Positions 38,648 through 48,070 of a stretch of 64,000 nucleotides of DNA are shown here, one piece after another; positions within the stretch are counted from its first letter, which is position 1; every line of letters starts with the position of its first letter. Under the pieces are notes generated by a model. It searched no databases, had not been told where the DNA came from, and saw only the letters and a list, made by a program, of their open reading frames with translations. This stretch comes from Polynucleobacter sp. AP-Jannik-300A-C4 (lineage in GTDB: Bacteria > Pseudomonadota > Gammaproteobacteria > Burkholderiales > Burkholderiaceae), in the NCBI RefSeq assembly GCF_018688335.1, contig NZ_CP061316.1:1736001-1800000 (forward strand), given 5' to 3'. The position numbers and the translations under genes are program-made.

Positions 38648-38702
38648 GTCATTCTCCAAAATGCCGACTGATGAATTTTATTCCTTGAATACCTTAATTG
38701 TA

Positions 38703-38733
38703 GAAACAAAAAGGGCCGCTTGCGCGACCCTTT
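38703..38733 (-). terminator. intrinsic terminator of rplM-rpsI
   Basis: On the minus strand a 10-bp stem with a GCAA tetraloop (AAAGGGTCGC / GCGGCCCTTT) is followed by TTGTTTC. It lies 28 bases after the rpsI stop codon. Confidence 0.85.
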
Positions 38734-38760
38734 CGATAAAACTGAAGCGACTGAAAGAAA

Positions 38761-39162
38761 TTAGCGCTTGCTGAACTGCTTACGACGACGCGCGCCATGC
38801 AGACCAACTTTTTTACGCTCAACTTCACGAGCATCGCGAGTTACCAAACCTGCTTTAGACAGGGCTGGCTTCAAGGCGTTGTCGTAGTCGATCAATGCAC
38901 GAGTAACGCCGTGACGAACTGCACCAGCTTGGCCAGTTTCACCGCCACCACTAACGTTTACCTTGATATCAAAGGTTGTTAGATGGGCTGTGAGAGCCAA
39001 AGGCTGACGAGCGATCATGCGTGATGTTTCGCGAGCAAAGTAAGCATCGATAGGTTTACCGTTAACAGTAATCTCACCTTTGCCAGATTTAATGAATACA
39101 CGTGCTACAGAGCTCTTGCGACGACCTGTACCGTAATTCCAATTTCCGTAATTAATAGCCAT
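38761..39162 (-). CDS. rpsI: 30S ribosomal protein S9
   Basis: A 133-residue ribosomal protein (usual length about 130). The conserved [12 protein letters not shown] at the N-terminus and the basic tail ending RRKQFSKR, which reaches the P-site tRNA, are present. It follows rplM by nine bases in the classic rplM-rpsI operon. Confidence 0.98.
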   Translation of the reverse strand: MAINYGNWNYGTGRRKSSVARVFIKSGKGEITVNGKPIDAYFARETSRMIARQPLALTAHLTTFDIKVNVSGGGETGQAGAVRHGVTRALIDYDNALKPALSKAGLVTRDAREVERKKVGLHGARRRKQFSKR

Positions 39163-39171
39163 TTGGTTTCC

Positions 39172-39600
39172 TTAAATCTCTAACGCTTTTGGCTGTTGAG
39201 CCGCATGCGGATGACTGGCGTCGCCATAGACTTTCAATTTCTTGATCATGGCATAGCCTAGTGGGCCTTTTGGCAACATACCCTTCACAGCCTTCTCCAA
39301 AGCACGACCTGGGAAACGGTCCTGCATCTTGTCGAAGTTAGTCGAGCTAATACCACCTGGGTATCCGCTGTGACGGTAATAAATTTTGTTCAAGCCTTTT
39401 GTGCCTGTAACACGTAGCTTAGAAGAGTTGATGACAACAATGAAGTCGCCAGTATCAACGTGTGGGGTGTATTCAGGCTTGTGCTTGCCGCGTAGACGGA
39501 GTGCCACTTCACTGGCGACACGACCGAGGACTTTGTCCGTAGCGTCAATCACGAACCATTCATGCACTACCTCATGGGATTTTGCAGAAAAAGTTTTCAT
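39172..39600 (-). CDS. rplM: 50S ribosomal protein L13
   Basis: A 142-residue ribosomal protein, the family's standard length. [32 protein letters not shown] and [10 protein letters not shown] regions are characteristic. L13 is known to repress its own mRNA in E. coli; here a 419-base upstream region contains a hairpin terminator and a possible small RNA. Confidence 0.98.
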   Translation of the reverse strand: MKTFSAKSHEVVHEWFVIDATDKVLGRVASEVALRLRGKHKPEYTPHVDTGDFIVVINSSKLRVTGTKGLNKIYYRHSGYPGGISSTNFDKMQDRFPGRALEKAVKGMLPKGPLGYAMIKKLKVYGDASHPHAAQQPKALEI

Positions 39601-39757
39601 GATTTCTCAAATTGTTATGGTCAAAAAAAATACCCCAAGCAAATTACGTCCACCTTGGCCCTGCTTATGTTTGCAAGCTCGCAGATTCTGCAATTTAACT
39701 GGTACGACAAATTACCGCTGACCGGCTCGGTAATCCAGTAAAGCCTTGAATTGTAAC
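39601..39757 (-). promoter_or_regulatory. leader/upstream region of rplM
   Basis: A 157-base stretch between the upstream terminator and the rplM ATG. It holds a GCAGA-A-TCTGC dyad and a run of eight T's on the minus strand shortly before the start. A TTGCAG with a 17-base spacer to ACATAA is a weak promoter candidate. No convincing promoter is seen, yet the strong upstream terminator implies rplM has its own start or read-through. Confidence 0.35.
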
Positions 39758-39861
39758 CCAAAAAAAACCCAGGATCTAGTCCTGGGTTGGAATCCACCTA
39801 TGTTTAAGTGGAGGAGACACTGGGAGGCACATCGATCTCTTATATAAGACTGACAGCCAAT
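39758..39861 (-). ncRNA. candidate ~100-nt small RNA with two CCUCC motifs
   Basis: On the minus strand a sigma-70-like promoter (-35 TTGCGT at 39892-39897, 18-base spacer, -10 TAGAAT at 39868-39873) would start RNA near 39861. The RNA would end at a strong hairpin plus U8 terminator at 39759-39788. There is no ORF with a ribosome-binding site. The body carries two anti-Shine-Dalgarno-like CCUCC motifs (39823-39827 and 39810-39814), the second at the edge of a small UCCAC/GUGGA hairpin. It could act in trans, or be an attenuated leader of rplM. Confidence 0.55.
39759..39788 (-). terminator. intrinsic terminator upstream of rplM
   Basis: On the minus strand AACCCAGGA-CTAGA-TCCTGGGTT is followed by a long T run. 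It is a 9-bp perfect stem that would end transcription 159 bases before rplM. Confidence 0.9.
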
Positions 39862-40019
39862 ATGGTTATTCTACACAAGAAATATGGTGCAACGCAAGAA
39901 TATTGACCAAAATCAATTTTTTGATGTTTTTTAGCAATATCAACCCCAAAACAAAGCTCTGACATTATTGGTAAACTATTGATAATATTGATTAATTTTC
40001 TAATTTAGAGGCCACTAAC

Positions 40020-40445
40020 ATGGAATGTCGAGTATCTTGGTTGGGTATTGGCGGAATGGCGTTTTCAGCAGAAACCGGAAGCGGCCATCAGGTCACCATG
40101 GATGGGCCGCCAGAGGCTGGTGGTAAAAATAGTGCCCCAAGGCCTATGGAGCTTATTTTGGCTGGAACTGGTGGTTGCTCCGCCTTTGATGTAGTTTTAA
40201 TCCTTCAAAAGGCACGCCAAGAGATCAGTGCCTGTGATGTCAAGCTAACTGCAGAGAGAGCTGAGACTGAGCCTAAGGTATTTACCAAAATTAACCTGCA
40301 TTTCACGGTTAAAGGTAAAAATCTCGATTTCAGCAAGGTTGGGCGCGCAGTGAAGCTATCCCATGAAAAGTACTGCTCAGCCACAACTATGCTCGCTAAA
40401 ACAGCCGAGATCACTTATTCCATTGACGTTCTAAACGACGAATAA
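40020..40445 (+). CDS. OsmC-family peroxide/thiol-reactive protein
   Basis: A 141-residue protein of the OsmC/YhfA group. The two reactive cysteines of the fold are at about residues 53 (GTGGCSAFDV) and 119 (HEKYCSATTML). OsmC and Ohr reduce organic peroxides with these thiols; the YhfA branch, which this resembles in length and motif, is less well defined. The upstream region (39862-40019) is AT-rich with possible sigma-70 elements but no clear operator. It is convergent with rnpB. Confidence 0.85.
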   Translation: MECRVSWLGIGGMAFSAETGSGHQVTMDGPPEAGGKNSAPRPMELILAGTGGCSAFDVVLILQKARQEISACDVKLTAERAETEPKVFTKINLHFTVKGKNLDFSKVGRAVKLSHEKYCSATTMLAKTAEITYSIDVLNDE

Positions 40446-40458
40446 ATGGCTGGGAAGT

Positions 40459-40766
40459 GCAGAGTCAATCGATAAGCCGGATTCTGTCGCCTAGATTTGC
40501 ATCTAGGGGCAATCATTCCTCTAGGCCGGCAGTTACCTGACGGCTCAAGCTCCCTACCCGCAGACTCAGCGGGACGCCTCATCGCCTGCTTACTTGGGAT
40601 TGCTCCAGGTGGAGGTTACCGCGTTTCACCGTAACTAAATACGCTCGTCTCTGTGGCCCTATTCCTCACGTCACCGTGGATGGCCGTTAGCCATCACCCT
40701 TCCCTATGGAGTCCGGACTTTCCTCCCCCTCAATAAAGAGGCGGCGATTGCCCAATTGACTCTGCG
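40459..40766 (-). ncRNA. rnpB: RNase P RNA (M1 RNA)
   Basis: The minus-strand sequence has the universally conserved segments of bacterial type A RNase P RNA: GAGGAAAGTCCGGACTCCA (complement of about 40708-40726) near the 5' end and ACAGAATCCGGCTTAT (complement of 40472-40487) near the 3' end. A CTCCACCTGGAGCAA-like J-region lies between them. The ends pair as P1 (AGAGTCAAT with ATTGACTCT). At about 308 nt it is somewhat shorter than the 377-nt E. coli RNA. It is the catalytic RNA that trims tRNA 5' ends. Confidence 0.95.
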
Positions 40767-40772
40767 CCTGCA

Positions 40773-40802
40773 GTCTAACGCAGTCGCAGAAATTAAGTTT
40801 AA
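40773..40802 (-). promoter_or_regulatory. putative promoter of rnpB
   Basis: On the minus strand TTAAAC (40797-40802), an 18-base spacer and TTAGAC (40773-40778) give a sigma-70-like promoter. Its predicted start agrees with the 5' end expected from P1 pairing. Confidence 0.5.
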
Positions 40803-40829
40803 AAATGAATTAGGGAAGTATTGAATGGC

Positions 40830-41888
40830 TTAAGCCAAAGTCCAAGCGATGGTCTCACCAGCACGTAGCGGCACAATCGTGGCATCACCCAAAGGTAGTT
40901 CTGCTGGAATGCTTTGTGCCTGCTTCACCAAAGTAATTTTTTTAGTATTGCGGGGCAATGAATAAAAGTCAGGGCCATACAAACTAGCGAAACCTTCAAG
41001 CTTATCCAACTTGTTAACACTCTCAAATGCCTCAGCATATAAACCTAAAGCATTGAAAGCACTGTAACAACCAGCACAACCGCAAGCAGCCTCTTTGGCA
41101 CCCTTGGCGTGTGGCGCACTATCGGTGCCCAAGAAAAATCTCGGGCTGCCACTCGTTGCGGCTTCTAGCAAAGCAACGCGATGCTCTTCACGCTTTAGTA
41201 CTGGCAAGCAATAATTGTGTGGGCGAATGCCGCCAGCAAAAATCGCATTACGATTCATGAGTAAATGTTGTGGAGTAATGGTTGCAGCTAGTGTATTTTT
41301 TCCAGCAGTTTGTGCATCACGCACATAGTGTGCAGCTTGCTTAGTAGTGATGTGTTCAAACGCAATCTTCAGCTCAGGAAAATCTTTACGCAAAGGCTCG
41401 AGCACTTGATCAATAAATACTGCCTCACGATCAAAGATATCAATATGCGCACTAGTGACCTCACCATGCACTAACAAGGGCATACCGACAGACTGCATTG
41501 CCTCAAGCGCAGCATAACAACGCTTGATATCGCTGACCCCTGCATCACTATTGGTTGTTGCGCCAGCTGGGTAAAGTTTAAATCCAACAATGCCAGCCTC
41601 TTTTGCCTTGCGCACCTCATCAGCTGATGTGTTATCAGTGAGATATAAAGTCATCAAAGGAGTAAAGCTCTTCACAGCCAATGATTGAAGGCTCGCTTCA
41701 ATCCGAGCGCGATAGGCATTTGCCAAATCCACTGTCGTCACAGGTGGCTTCAAGTTCGGCATGATGATGGCGCGGGCGAATTGGCGCGCAGTATCTGCCA
41801 ATAAATCTTTCATAACTTCACCATCACGAATATGTAAGTGCCAGTCGTCCGGCTGAATCAGTTGAATCTGTATTGGGCTAATGGTCAT
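40830..41888 (-). CDS. pyrC: dihydroorotase (E. coli type)
   Basis: A 352-residue zinc amidohydrolase of pyrimidine synthesis, cyclising carbamoyl-aspartate to dihydroorotate. The metal-binding [10 protein letters not shown], the lysine that becomes carbamylated ([12 protein letters not shown]) and the late aspartate [13 protein letters not shown] are visible. The length matches the class II PyrC. It lies two bases after the glycerate-kinase-like gene and probably shares its transcript. Confidence 0.97.
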   Translation of the reverse strand: MTISPIQIQLIQPDDWHLHIRDGEVMKDLLADTARQFARAIIMPNLKPPVTTVDLANAYRARIEASLQSLAVKSFTPLMTLYLTDNTSADEVRKAKEAGIVGFKLYPAGATTNSDAGVSDIKRCYAALEAMQSVGMPLLVHGEVTSAHIDIFDREAVFIDQVLEPLRKDFPELKIAFEHITTKQAAHYVRDAQTAGKNTLAATITPQHLLMNRNAIFAGGIRPHNYCLPVLKREEHRVALLEAATSGSPRFFLGTDSAPHAKGAKEAACGCAGCYSAFNALGLYAEAFESVNKLDKLEGFASLYGPDFYSLPRNTKKITLVKQAQSIPAELPLGDATIVPLRAGETIAWTLA

Positions 41889-41890
41889 AA

Positions 41891-43213
41891 TTAAGTATCA
41901 AGCAAGATGATGCGGAAATCATTTACATTCGTCAGTGTAGGCCCAGTTTCCACCAAGGCATCCAATTGTGCAAAAAAATCGTAGCAATTGTGCTGAGTTA
42001 AATACTGCGCAGGAATGAGACCTTCCTGGCTTGCAGCCAAGCGAGTCTCGGGAGTAAACCACGCACCGGCATTCCTCTCGCTCCCATCAATCCCATCCGT
42101 ATCGGCCGCCAATGCCGCCAATTTAGGAAACTCCTGAGAAGCGGCAAACAGTGAGAGTAAGTATTCGCTGCAGCGACCACCGCGACCTTTTATTCCATTA
42201 GGAATTGTGACGGTGCACTCACCACCTGAAATGAAGGCAATGGGTTTACCAGTCTTAGCCGATAAATGTTGACGCACCAAAGCCGCTTGCTCAATACCAA
42301 CATCTCTAGCCTCACCAGTTACAGTATCACCCAAGATCACCGGTTCATAGCCTTGTGTACGGACGTAATCTGCTGCAGCCTCAAGACTCTTATACGCAGT
42401 AGCAATCACATGATTGTTTACTAGAGCGCCCTTTAGATCAGCTTCTTTTAAAGTCTCAGGAACCTCACCAGCAAGACCACGCTTTAAGTGGGATAAAACA
42501 GATGATGGAATAGCATCGGCATTTAGCTCATACTTATCCAGAATATCCAAGGCATCTTGATAGGTTGAGTAATCTGGAGCACAAGGGCCACTGGCAATAT
42601 CCGCGGGTGCATCTCCTGTGACATCAGAGATCAGCAAAGCCTCAACTCGGGCACCCCGTGCAATTGCTAGTCTTGCCAAATTACCACCCTGAATCGCTGA
42701 CAAGTGCTTACGAACAATATTCATCTCTTCGATCGGCGCACCGGAACGCAAGAGCGCCTCAGTTGTCTTGCGCATATCGTCAATACTGATCCCAGCTTGG
42801 GGCAAAGTGAGTAAGCTTGAGCCACCACCAGAAATCAAGCCAATCAGAATATCGCCAGCCTGCAGCTCAGCAACCAAGCGATAGATTTCTTTAGCGCCAT
42901 CCATACCCGCCTGATCAGGCACGGGGTGACCTGCTTCAATAATTTGAATATGGCTCGTTGGAGAGTGGTGCCCGTATCGAGTTAATACAACGCCCTCAAG
43001 GATTGCATCAGGCCAATGACTCTTGGCGTGAGACTCTAGAGCTGTTGCCATAGAGGCACTTGCCTTACCAGCCCCCACCACCAAACACCTTCCTTTGGGC
43101 TCTGAACCCGCGGGAAAGATCTTGCTGAGATATTCTGGGACGATTTTCTTGGGATCAGCAACCTCTAAAGCTGCCGCAAAAGCATTTTTGAGAATAGTTT
43201 CTTGCTGGCTCAT
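41891..43213 (-). CDS. glycerate 2-kinase (MOFRL/TtuD family)
   Basis: A 440-residue protein of the GckA/TtuD family with an N-terminal glycerate kinase domain and a C-terminal MOFRL domain. [10 protein letters not shown] and the C-terminal SGGECTVTI and [11 protein letters not shown] are family motifs. Members phosphorylate D-glycerate at position 2; some were earlier called hydroxypyruvate reductase. With glycolate/lactate-type dehydrogenases such as the large one at 52.5-56.3 kb it could feed glyoxylate-derived carbon into glycolysis, an inference. Its start is nine bases after the ABC transporter stop. Confidence 0.9.
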   Translation of the reverse strand: MSQQETILKNAFAAALEVADPKKIVPEYLSKIFPAGSEPKGRCLVVGAGKASASMATALESHAKSHWPDAILEGVVLTRYGHHSPTSHIQIIEAGHPVPDQAGMDGAKEIYRLVAELQAGDILIGLISGGGSSLLTLPQAGISIDDMRKTTEALLRSGAPIEEMNIVRKHLSAIQGGNLARLAIARGARVEALLISDVTGDAPADIASGPCAPDYSTYQDALDILDKYELNADAIPSSVLSHLKRGLAGEVPETLKEADLKGALVNNHVIATAYKSLEAAADYVRTQGYEPVILGDTVTGEARDVGIEQAALVRQHLSAKTGKPIAFISGGECTVTIPNGIKGRGGRCSEYLLSLFAASQEFPKLAALAADTDGIDGSERNAGAWFTPETRLAASQEGLIPAQYLTQHNCYDFFAQLDALVETGPTLTNVNDFRIILLDT

Positions 43214-43222
43214 ACGGATATT

Positions 43223-45049
43223 CTAATCAAGAGTACTTCGCTCTTGCATTTGCCACATCTCAGCATATCGGCCATTGGCAGCCAGGAGTTCAATGTGCGT
43301 TCCACGCTCCACAATTTGGCCATGATCCATGACCAAAATTTGATCGGCATGAATAATGGTGGAAAGCCTATGAGCAACGATCAGGGTTGTCCGGTTTTTG
43401 GCAAGACCAAGCAATTCTTCTTGGAAGGCTCGCTCCGTTTTGGAATCCAGCGCTGATGTTGCCTCATCAAAAATGAGCATCGCTGGTTTTTTGAGTAGGG
43501 TGCGTGCAATCGCAACACGCTGCTTCTCGCCACCTGACAGCTTTAAGCCACGCTCACCTACTTGGGTGTCATAACCATCTGGTAGATGTTGGATAAAGCG
43601 ATCTATCTGTGCAGCTCTAGCAGCCTCGTGCACTTCTTCAATAGAGGCATTGGGATTACCATAGGCGATGTTATAACCAATCGTATCATTAAATAGGACT
43701 GTATCTTGCGGAACGATACCAATCGCCTTGCGCAAGCTCGATTGTGTGACATCGATAATATTTTGATCATCGATCAGGATCTTGCCAGATTGAACATCAT
43801 AAAAACGGAATAACAAACGCGCCAAGGTGCTCTTACCTGCACCACTCTGTCCCACTACTGCAGTAATTGTTCCCGCAGGAATATTAAAACTCACGTCTTT
43901 CAGAATTTCACGCTTGGCATCGTAATGAAACGAAACATTCTCAAAGCGAATATCAGGTCCACGGCTTTGATTCGTAATTAGTAAAGGTTTCGCATTAGGT
44001 GCATCCGCAATCTCTTTCTCAGTATTGAGAAGTGAGAACATCCGATCCATATCTGTGAGCGCCTGCTTGATCTCACGATAGATCACACCCAAGAAATTCA
44101 ATGGAATGTATAACTGAATCATCAGGGTGTTTACCAACACTAAATCACCTAAGGTCATAGACTCGTCAATCACGCCCAAGGTAGCACGCCACAAGATCAT
44201 GACTAGGCCAACTGCAATAATCGTCTGCTGACCAAAATTGAGGAGTGCTAAAGATTTCTGAGACTTCACTGCAGCTGCTTGATAACGCACTAAATTTTGA
44301 TCGTAGCGACTCGCTTCAAAAGCCTCATTACCAAAATACTTGACGGTCTCAAAATTGAGGAGGGAATCAATCGCCTTCTGATTAGCCTTGGAATCCATAT
44401 CATTCATGGTGCGACGGAAATGGGTCCGCCATTCAGTCACGACAACTGTAAAGCCGATATAGAGAACTAAAGCAACCAGCGTAATGGCAGCAAACCAAAT
44501 ATCGTAGGCATAGGCAAAGTAACCAAGCACTAAACAAAACTCAATTAAAGTTGGCAGGATGCTATATAGGGAATAAGAAATCAGAGACTGGATGCCGCGA
44601 GTACCACGTTCAATATCTCGACTCACCCCGCCAGTCTGACGAGCCAAATGAAAGCTCAGGGCCAAAGAATGCAAATGCTCAAAAACTTGTAGCGCTACTT
44701 TACGTACCGCATTTTGGGTAACGCGTGCAAAGAGAGACTCACGCAACTCAGTAAACAAAGAGGCGGAGATTCTTAAAAGGCCATAGGCCAGTATCAATCC
44801 GGCCGGGACTACCAACAATGCTTGTGGAGAATCTGCCTTGATATTGAGAGCATCAATCAATTGCTTCATCAAAATCGGAATGCCAAGGTTGGCAACCTTG
44901 GCCGCTACCAAACAGGTCAGCGCAATGGCAACCCTAAATTTGTATTCCAACAAATAAGGGAGTAAATCTCGAATGACTTTCCAGTCACTCCCCTGTGATG
45001 GTTTTGAATCGCCTGCTGAATGATGATGCCCTGATGAATGTCTCATCAC
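43223..45049 (-). CDS. Atm1/HMT1-like ABC exporter (fused permease-ATPase)
   Basis: A 608-residue half-transporter with an N-terminal six-helix domain and a C-terminal ATPase with Walker A GQSGAGKST, signature LSGGEKQRV, Walker B MLIFDEATSALD and a switch histidine VAHRLST. The arrangement and sequence resemble the Atm1/HMT1 group rather than MsbA, so glutathione-linked metal or sulfur species are possible cargo. It has a histidine-rich N-terminus (HSSGHHHSAGD) before the first helix. It acts as a homodimer. Confidence 0.9.
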   Translation of the reverse strand: MMRHSSGHHHSAGDSKPSQGSDWKVIRDLLPYLLEYKFRVAIALTCLVAAKVANLGIPILMKQLIDALNIKADSPQALLVVPAGLILAYGLLRISASLFTELRESLFARVTQNAVRKVALQVFEHLHSLALSFHLARQTGGVSRDIERGTRGIQSLISYSLYSILPTLIEFCLVLGYFAYAYDIWFAAITLVALVLYIGFTVVVTEWRTHFRRTMNDMDSKANQKAIDSLLNFETVKYFGNEAFEASRYDQNLVRYQAAAVKSQKSLALLNFGQQTIIAVGLVMILWRATLGVIDESMTLGDLVLVNTLMIQLYIPLNFLGVIYREIKQALTDMDRMFSLLNTEKEIADAPNAKPLLITNQSRGPDIRFENVSFHYDAKREILKDVSFNIPAGTITAVVGQSGAGKSTLARLLFRFYDVQSGKILIDDQNIIDVTQSSLRKAIGIVPQDTVLFNDTIGYNIAYGNPNASIEEVHEAARAAQIDRFIQHLPDGYDTQVGERGLKLSGGEKQRVAIARTLLKKPAMLIFDEATSALDSKTERAFQEELLGLAKNRTTLIVAHRLSTIIHADQILVMDHGQIVERGTHIELLAANGRYAEMWQMQERSTLD

Positions 45050-45070
45050 TCTATCTTAGTCACTTCTGCA

Positions 45071-45514
45071 CTAAGGTGCAGAGAACAATTGCAGAATGGC
45101 TGCACCATTGCTAGGAGAAAAACACTTTTTAGCAGCATCTGTAAATGGAAGCCACTGATAAGCGACATGCTCCCGGGGGGCTAATTGGACTTGAGTATCG
45201 TTCGGCACCAGTAGTGAAAACCAATGCTCGGTATTTCTAGTGACACCAGGAGCATAGCGGATACGCCACTGCGGATAAATCTCGTACTCGATCTGATGCT
45301 GCATATCTCGTAAAGAGTCTGCAGGGAGAGATTGAATATCAATACCAGTTTCTTCAAGGACTTCGCGCGCAGCTGCGACATGAAGATCTTCATCAGCGAA
45401 ATCAACACTTCCGGTAACAGATTGCCAGAAGCCCGATTTATCGGCCCGTTCTATCAGCAAGACCTCCCCATTCGATTTGTAGATAACAACTAAAACCGAA
45501 ATGGGGATTTTCAA
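45071..45514 (-). CDS. nudB: dihydroneopterin triphosphate pyrophosphatase (Nudix)
   Basis: A 147-residue Nudix hydrolase that removes pyrophosphate from dihydroneopterin triphosphate in folate synthesis. The Nudix box reads GSVDFADEDLHVAAAREVLEETGI, with the REVLEETG core intact and one extra residue between the first glycine and the usual glutamate. The TGS motif before it and the downstream WFSLLV support NudB rather than a generic MutT. It follows aspS, the usual neighbour. Confidence 0.88.
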   Translation of the reverse strand: MKIPISVLVVIYKSNGEVLLIERADKSGFWQSVTGSVDFADEDLHVAAAREVLEETGIDIQSLPADSLRDMQHQIEYEIYPQWRIRYAPGVTRNTEHWFSLLVPNDTQVQLAPREHVAYQWLPFTDAAKKCFSPSNGAAILQLFSAP

Positions 45515-45536
45515 GATACTTTAAATACTCTTTTGC

Positions 45537-47336
45537 TTAAGCAGCTGGAGCAGCCTGGCGCAAGCGAATGTGTAGCTCTTTCAACTGACGCTCATCTACT
45601 GGGCTAGGAGCTTGAGTCAATAAACACTGTGCACGCTGCGTTTTAGGGAAGGCAATCACATCACGGATAGATTCAGCACCGGTCATCATGGTGACAATGC
45701 GATCCAAACCAAACGCGATCCCACCATGCGGAGGCGCACCGTATTGCAAGGCGTCCAGCAAGAATCCAAATTTAGCTTGCGCTTCTTCAGCGCCGATCTT
45801 CAAGGCACGGAATACTTGACTCTGTACTACCTCTTGATGAATACGGACAGATCCGCCGCCAATCTCACTACCGTTCAGAACCATGTCATAGGCTTTAGCT
45901 AAGCACTTACCAGGATTGGATTCGAGGTACTGCATATGCTCATCTTTAGGGCTAGTGAATGGATGGTGGCATGCAACCCAACGGGCGTTGTCTTCATCGT
46001 ATTCAAACATTGGGAAGTCCACTACCCACAATGGCTTCCAACCTTCGGTAGAAAGACCATGCTCTTTACCCCAAGCGGAATGACCAATCTTCAAGCGCAA
46101 TCCACCGATGGCATCATTCACCACTTTTTCTTTATCAGCGCCGAAGAAAATAATGTCGCCATCTTTAGCACCAGTGCGCTTCAAGATGCCTTCAATGGCA
46201 GCATCATGCAAGTTCTTCACGATTGGTGATTGCAAACCATTGCGACCTTCAGCAACAGAGTTCACCTTGATCCAAGCCAAACCTTTAGCACCATAGATTG
46301 CTACAAATTGTGTGTAGTCATCAATTTCACTACGGCTAATTTCAGCACCACCAGGAACGCATAAACCAACTACACGACCACCTTCTTGATTTGCTGCGCC
46401 AGAGAACACCTTGAAATCGACATCCTTCATTAAGTCAGTCAATTCAGTAAATTCAAAATTCACACGTAAATCAGGCTTGTCAGAACCAAAGCGTGCCATA
46501 CCTTCTGAATATGGCATTGTTGGGAATGGATTTGGCAACTCCACATTCATCGTAGTTTTGAAAATATGGCGAATCATATTTTCAAATAAGTCACGAATTT
46601 CTAATTCATCTAAGAAGGCAGTTTCACAGTCGATCTGAGTAAATTCAGGCTGACGATCAGCTCGTAAATCTTCATCACGGAAACACTTCGTAATTTGGTA
46701 GTAGCGATCAAAACCAGCCACCATCAACAGTTGTTTAAACAATTGAGGGGACTGTGGCAATGCAAAGAATTGACCATCATGTACACGTGAAGGGACTAAA
46801 TAGTCACGCGCACCCTCAGGAGTGCTCTTGGTCAACATCGGCGTTTCAATATCAATGAAACCAGCAGCATCTAAGTAGCGACGGCATTCCATGGCGACGT
46901 TGTAACGCAAACGCAAATTCTTTTGCATTTGCGGGCGACGTAAATCTAGAACGCGGTGAGTTAAGCGAGTGGTCTCAGATAAATTCTCATCCTCTAATTG
47001 GAATGGAGGAGTGATAGATGCGTTCAAAATCACCAAGCTATGGCAAAGCACTTCAATCTTGCCGCTCACTAAATCATTATTCTCGGTACCAGCAGGACGC
47101 GCACGCACCAAGCCTTTGATCTGAATACAAAACTCGTTACGAACCTGCTCAGCTAAAGCGAACATTTCCGGACGATCTGGATCGCATACCACCTGCACAA
47201 AACCCTGGTGATCACGTAGGTCAATAAAAATTACGCCACCGTGGTCACGGCGTCGATTTACCCAACCAGACAGGGTAATTTCCTGACCAATGAGTGATTC
47301 AGTTACCTGACCGCAGGTATGGCTTCGCATCGACAT
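45537..47336 (-). CDS. aspS: aspartyl-tRNA synthetase
   Basis: A 599-residue bacterial-type class IIb enzyme: N-terminal OB-fold anticodon domain, catalytic core with motif 2 ([18 protein letters not shown]) and motif 3 (AFGLDRI), and the inserted GAD domain of bacterial AspRS. Betaproteobacterial AspRS may also charge tRNA-Asn for later amidation; this cannot be decided here. It is downstream of the DUF502 gene by 16 bases. Confidence 0.98.
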   Translation of the reverse strand: MSMRSHTCGQVTESLIGQEITLSGWVNRRRDHGGVIFIDLRDHQGFVQVVCDPDRPEMFALAEQVRNEFCIQIKGLVRARPAGTENNDLVSGKIEVLCHSLVILNASITPPFQLEDENLSETTRLTHRVLDLRRPQMQKNLRLRYNVAMECRRYLDAAGFIDIETPMLTKSTPEGARDYLVPSRVHDGQFFALPQSPQLFKQLLMVAGFDRYYQITKCFRDEDLRADRQPEFTQIDCETAFLDELEIRDLFENMIRHIFKTTMNVELPNPFPTMPYSEGMARFGSDKPDLRVNFEFTELTDLMKDVDFKVFSGAANQEGGRVVGLCVPGGAEISRSEIDDYTQFVAIYGAKGLAWIKVNSVAEGRNGLQSPIVKNLHDAAIEGILKRTGAKDGDIIFFGADKEKVVNDAIGGLRLKIGHSAWGKEHGLSTEGWKPLWVVDFPMFEYDEDNARWVACHHPFTSPKDEHMQYLESNPGKCLAKAYDMVLNGSEIGGGSVRIHQEVVQSQVFRALKIGAEEAQAKFGFLLDALQYGAPPHGGIAFGLDRIVTMMTGAESIRDVIAFPKTQRAQCLLTQAPSPVDERQLKELHIRLRQAAPAA

Positions 47337-47352
47337 AACAATTTCCTATAAA

Positions 47353-48006
47353 TCAAAGATGATGGTTTGGCCCAATCACGGGCAAACTAGTTGAACTAGT
47401 GGGAGGAACAGATCCCATTGAAACAATATGCTTGAGCGCCGCTTCGACACTCATCTCTAATTCAATGGTGTTCGCACGAGGGACAATCATAAAAAATCCA
47501 GAAGTCGGATTTGGTGTGGTTGGTAGGAATACGTTGACATAGTCCTCACCCAACTTCGCAGCTACTTCTTTAGCTGGCATACCAGTCTGAAATGCAATCG
47601 CCCAAGAATCTGCATGGGGATAACGAATTAATAATGCTTTGCTAAAAGCTTGGCCGCTACCAGAAAATAGTGTGGAGGAGACCTGCTGAACGCTGGAATA
47701 AATTGATCGCACAATAGGAATGCGATTCATGAACTGGTGCCATATCTTCAGCCACCATTGCCCTGCAAAACTAATTGCAAGTAATCCAGTAATCATGATG
47801 ACTGCAATAACAATCAGAATGCCGACACCCGGCAACTCACGGAAATGCCGTAAATCTCCAGCAAACTGATTGGGGAAAATGGTGATAAGGGCTTGCATAA
47901 CAGAGCCAAAAACACCGTCGAGCAGGCCCAAACCCCATGCAATCACCCAAATGGTGACTGAAATTGGTGCCCACACCAGAATGCCTGCGATGAAGTATTT
48001 TTTCAT
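47353..48006 (-). CDS. DUF502 membrane protein
   Basis: A 217-residue protein with two hydrophobic segments near the N-terminus (AGILVWAPISVTIWVIAW and the ILIVIAVIMITGLLAI region) and a soluble domain containing MNRIPIVRSIYSSVQQV and GFMTGMP-like motifs typical of DUF502. The plant relatives are called LIKE-COV; the bacterial role is unknown. It sits between ubiB and aspS, its common position in betaproteobacteria. Confidence 0.85.
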   Translation of the reverse strand: MKKYFIAGILVWAPISVTIWVIAWGLGLLDGVFGSVMQALITIFPNQFAGDLRHFRELPGVGILIVIAVIMITGLLAISFAGQWWLKIWHQFMNRIPIVRSIYSSVQQVSSTLFSGSGQAFSKALLIRYPHADSWAIAFQTGMPAKEVAAKLGEDYVNVFLPTTPNPTSGFFMIVPRANTIELEMSVEAALKHIVSMGSVPPTSSTSLPVIGPNHHL

Positions 48007-48070
48007 TTGCCTATGCTTGAACTTTGCCTAACCTGGCATTTTAGCGGTTTAAGCGCCGGCAGGCGACAGA

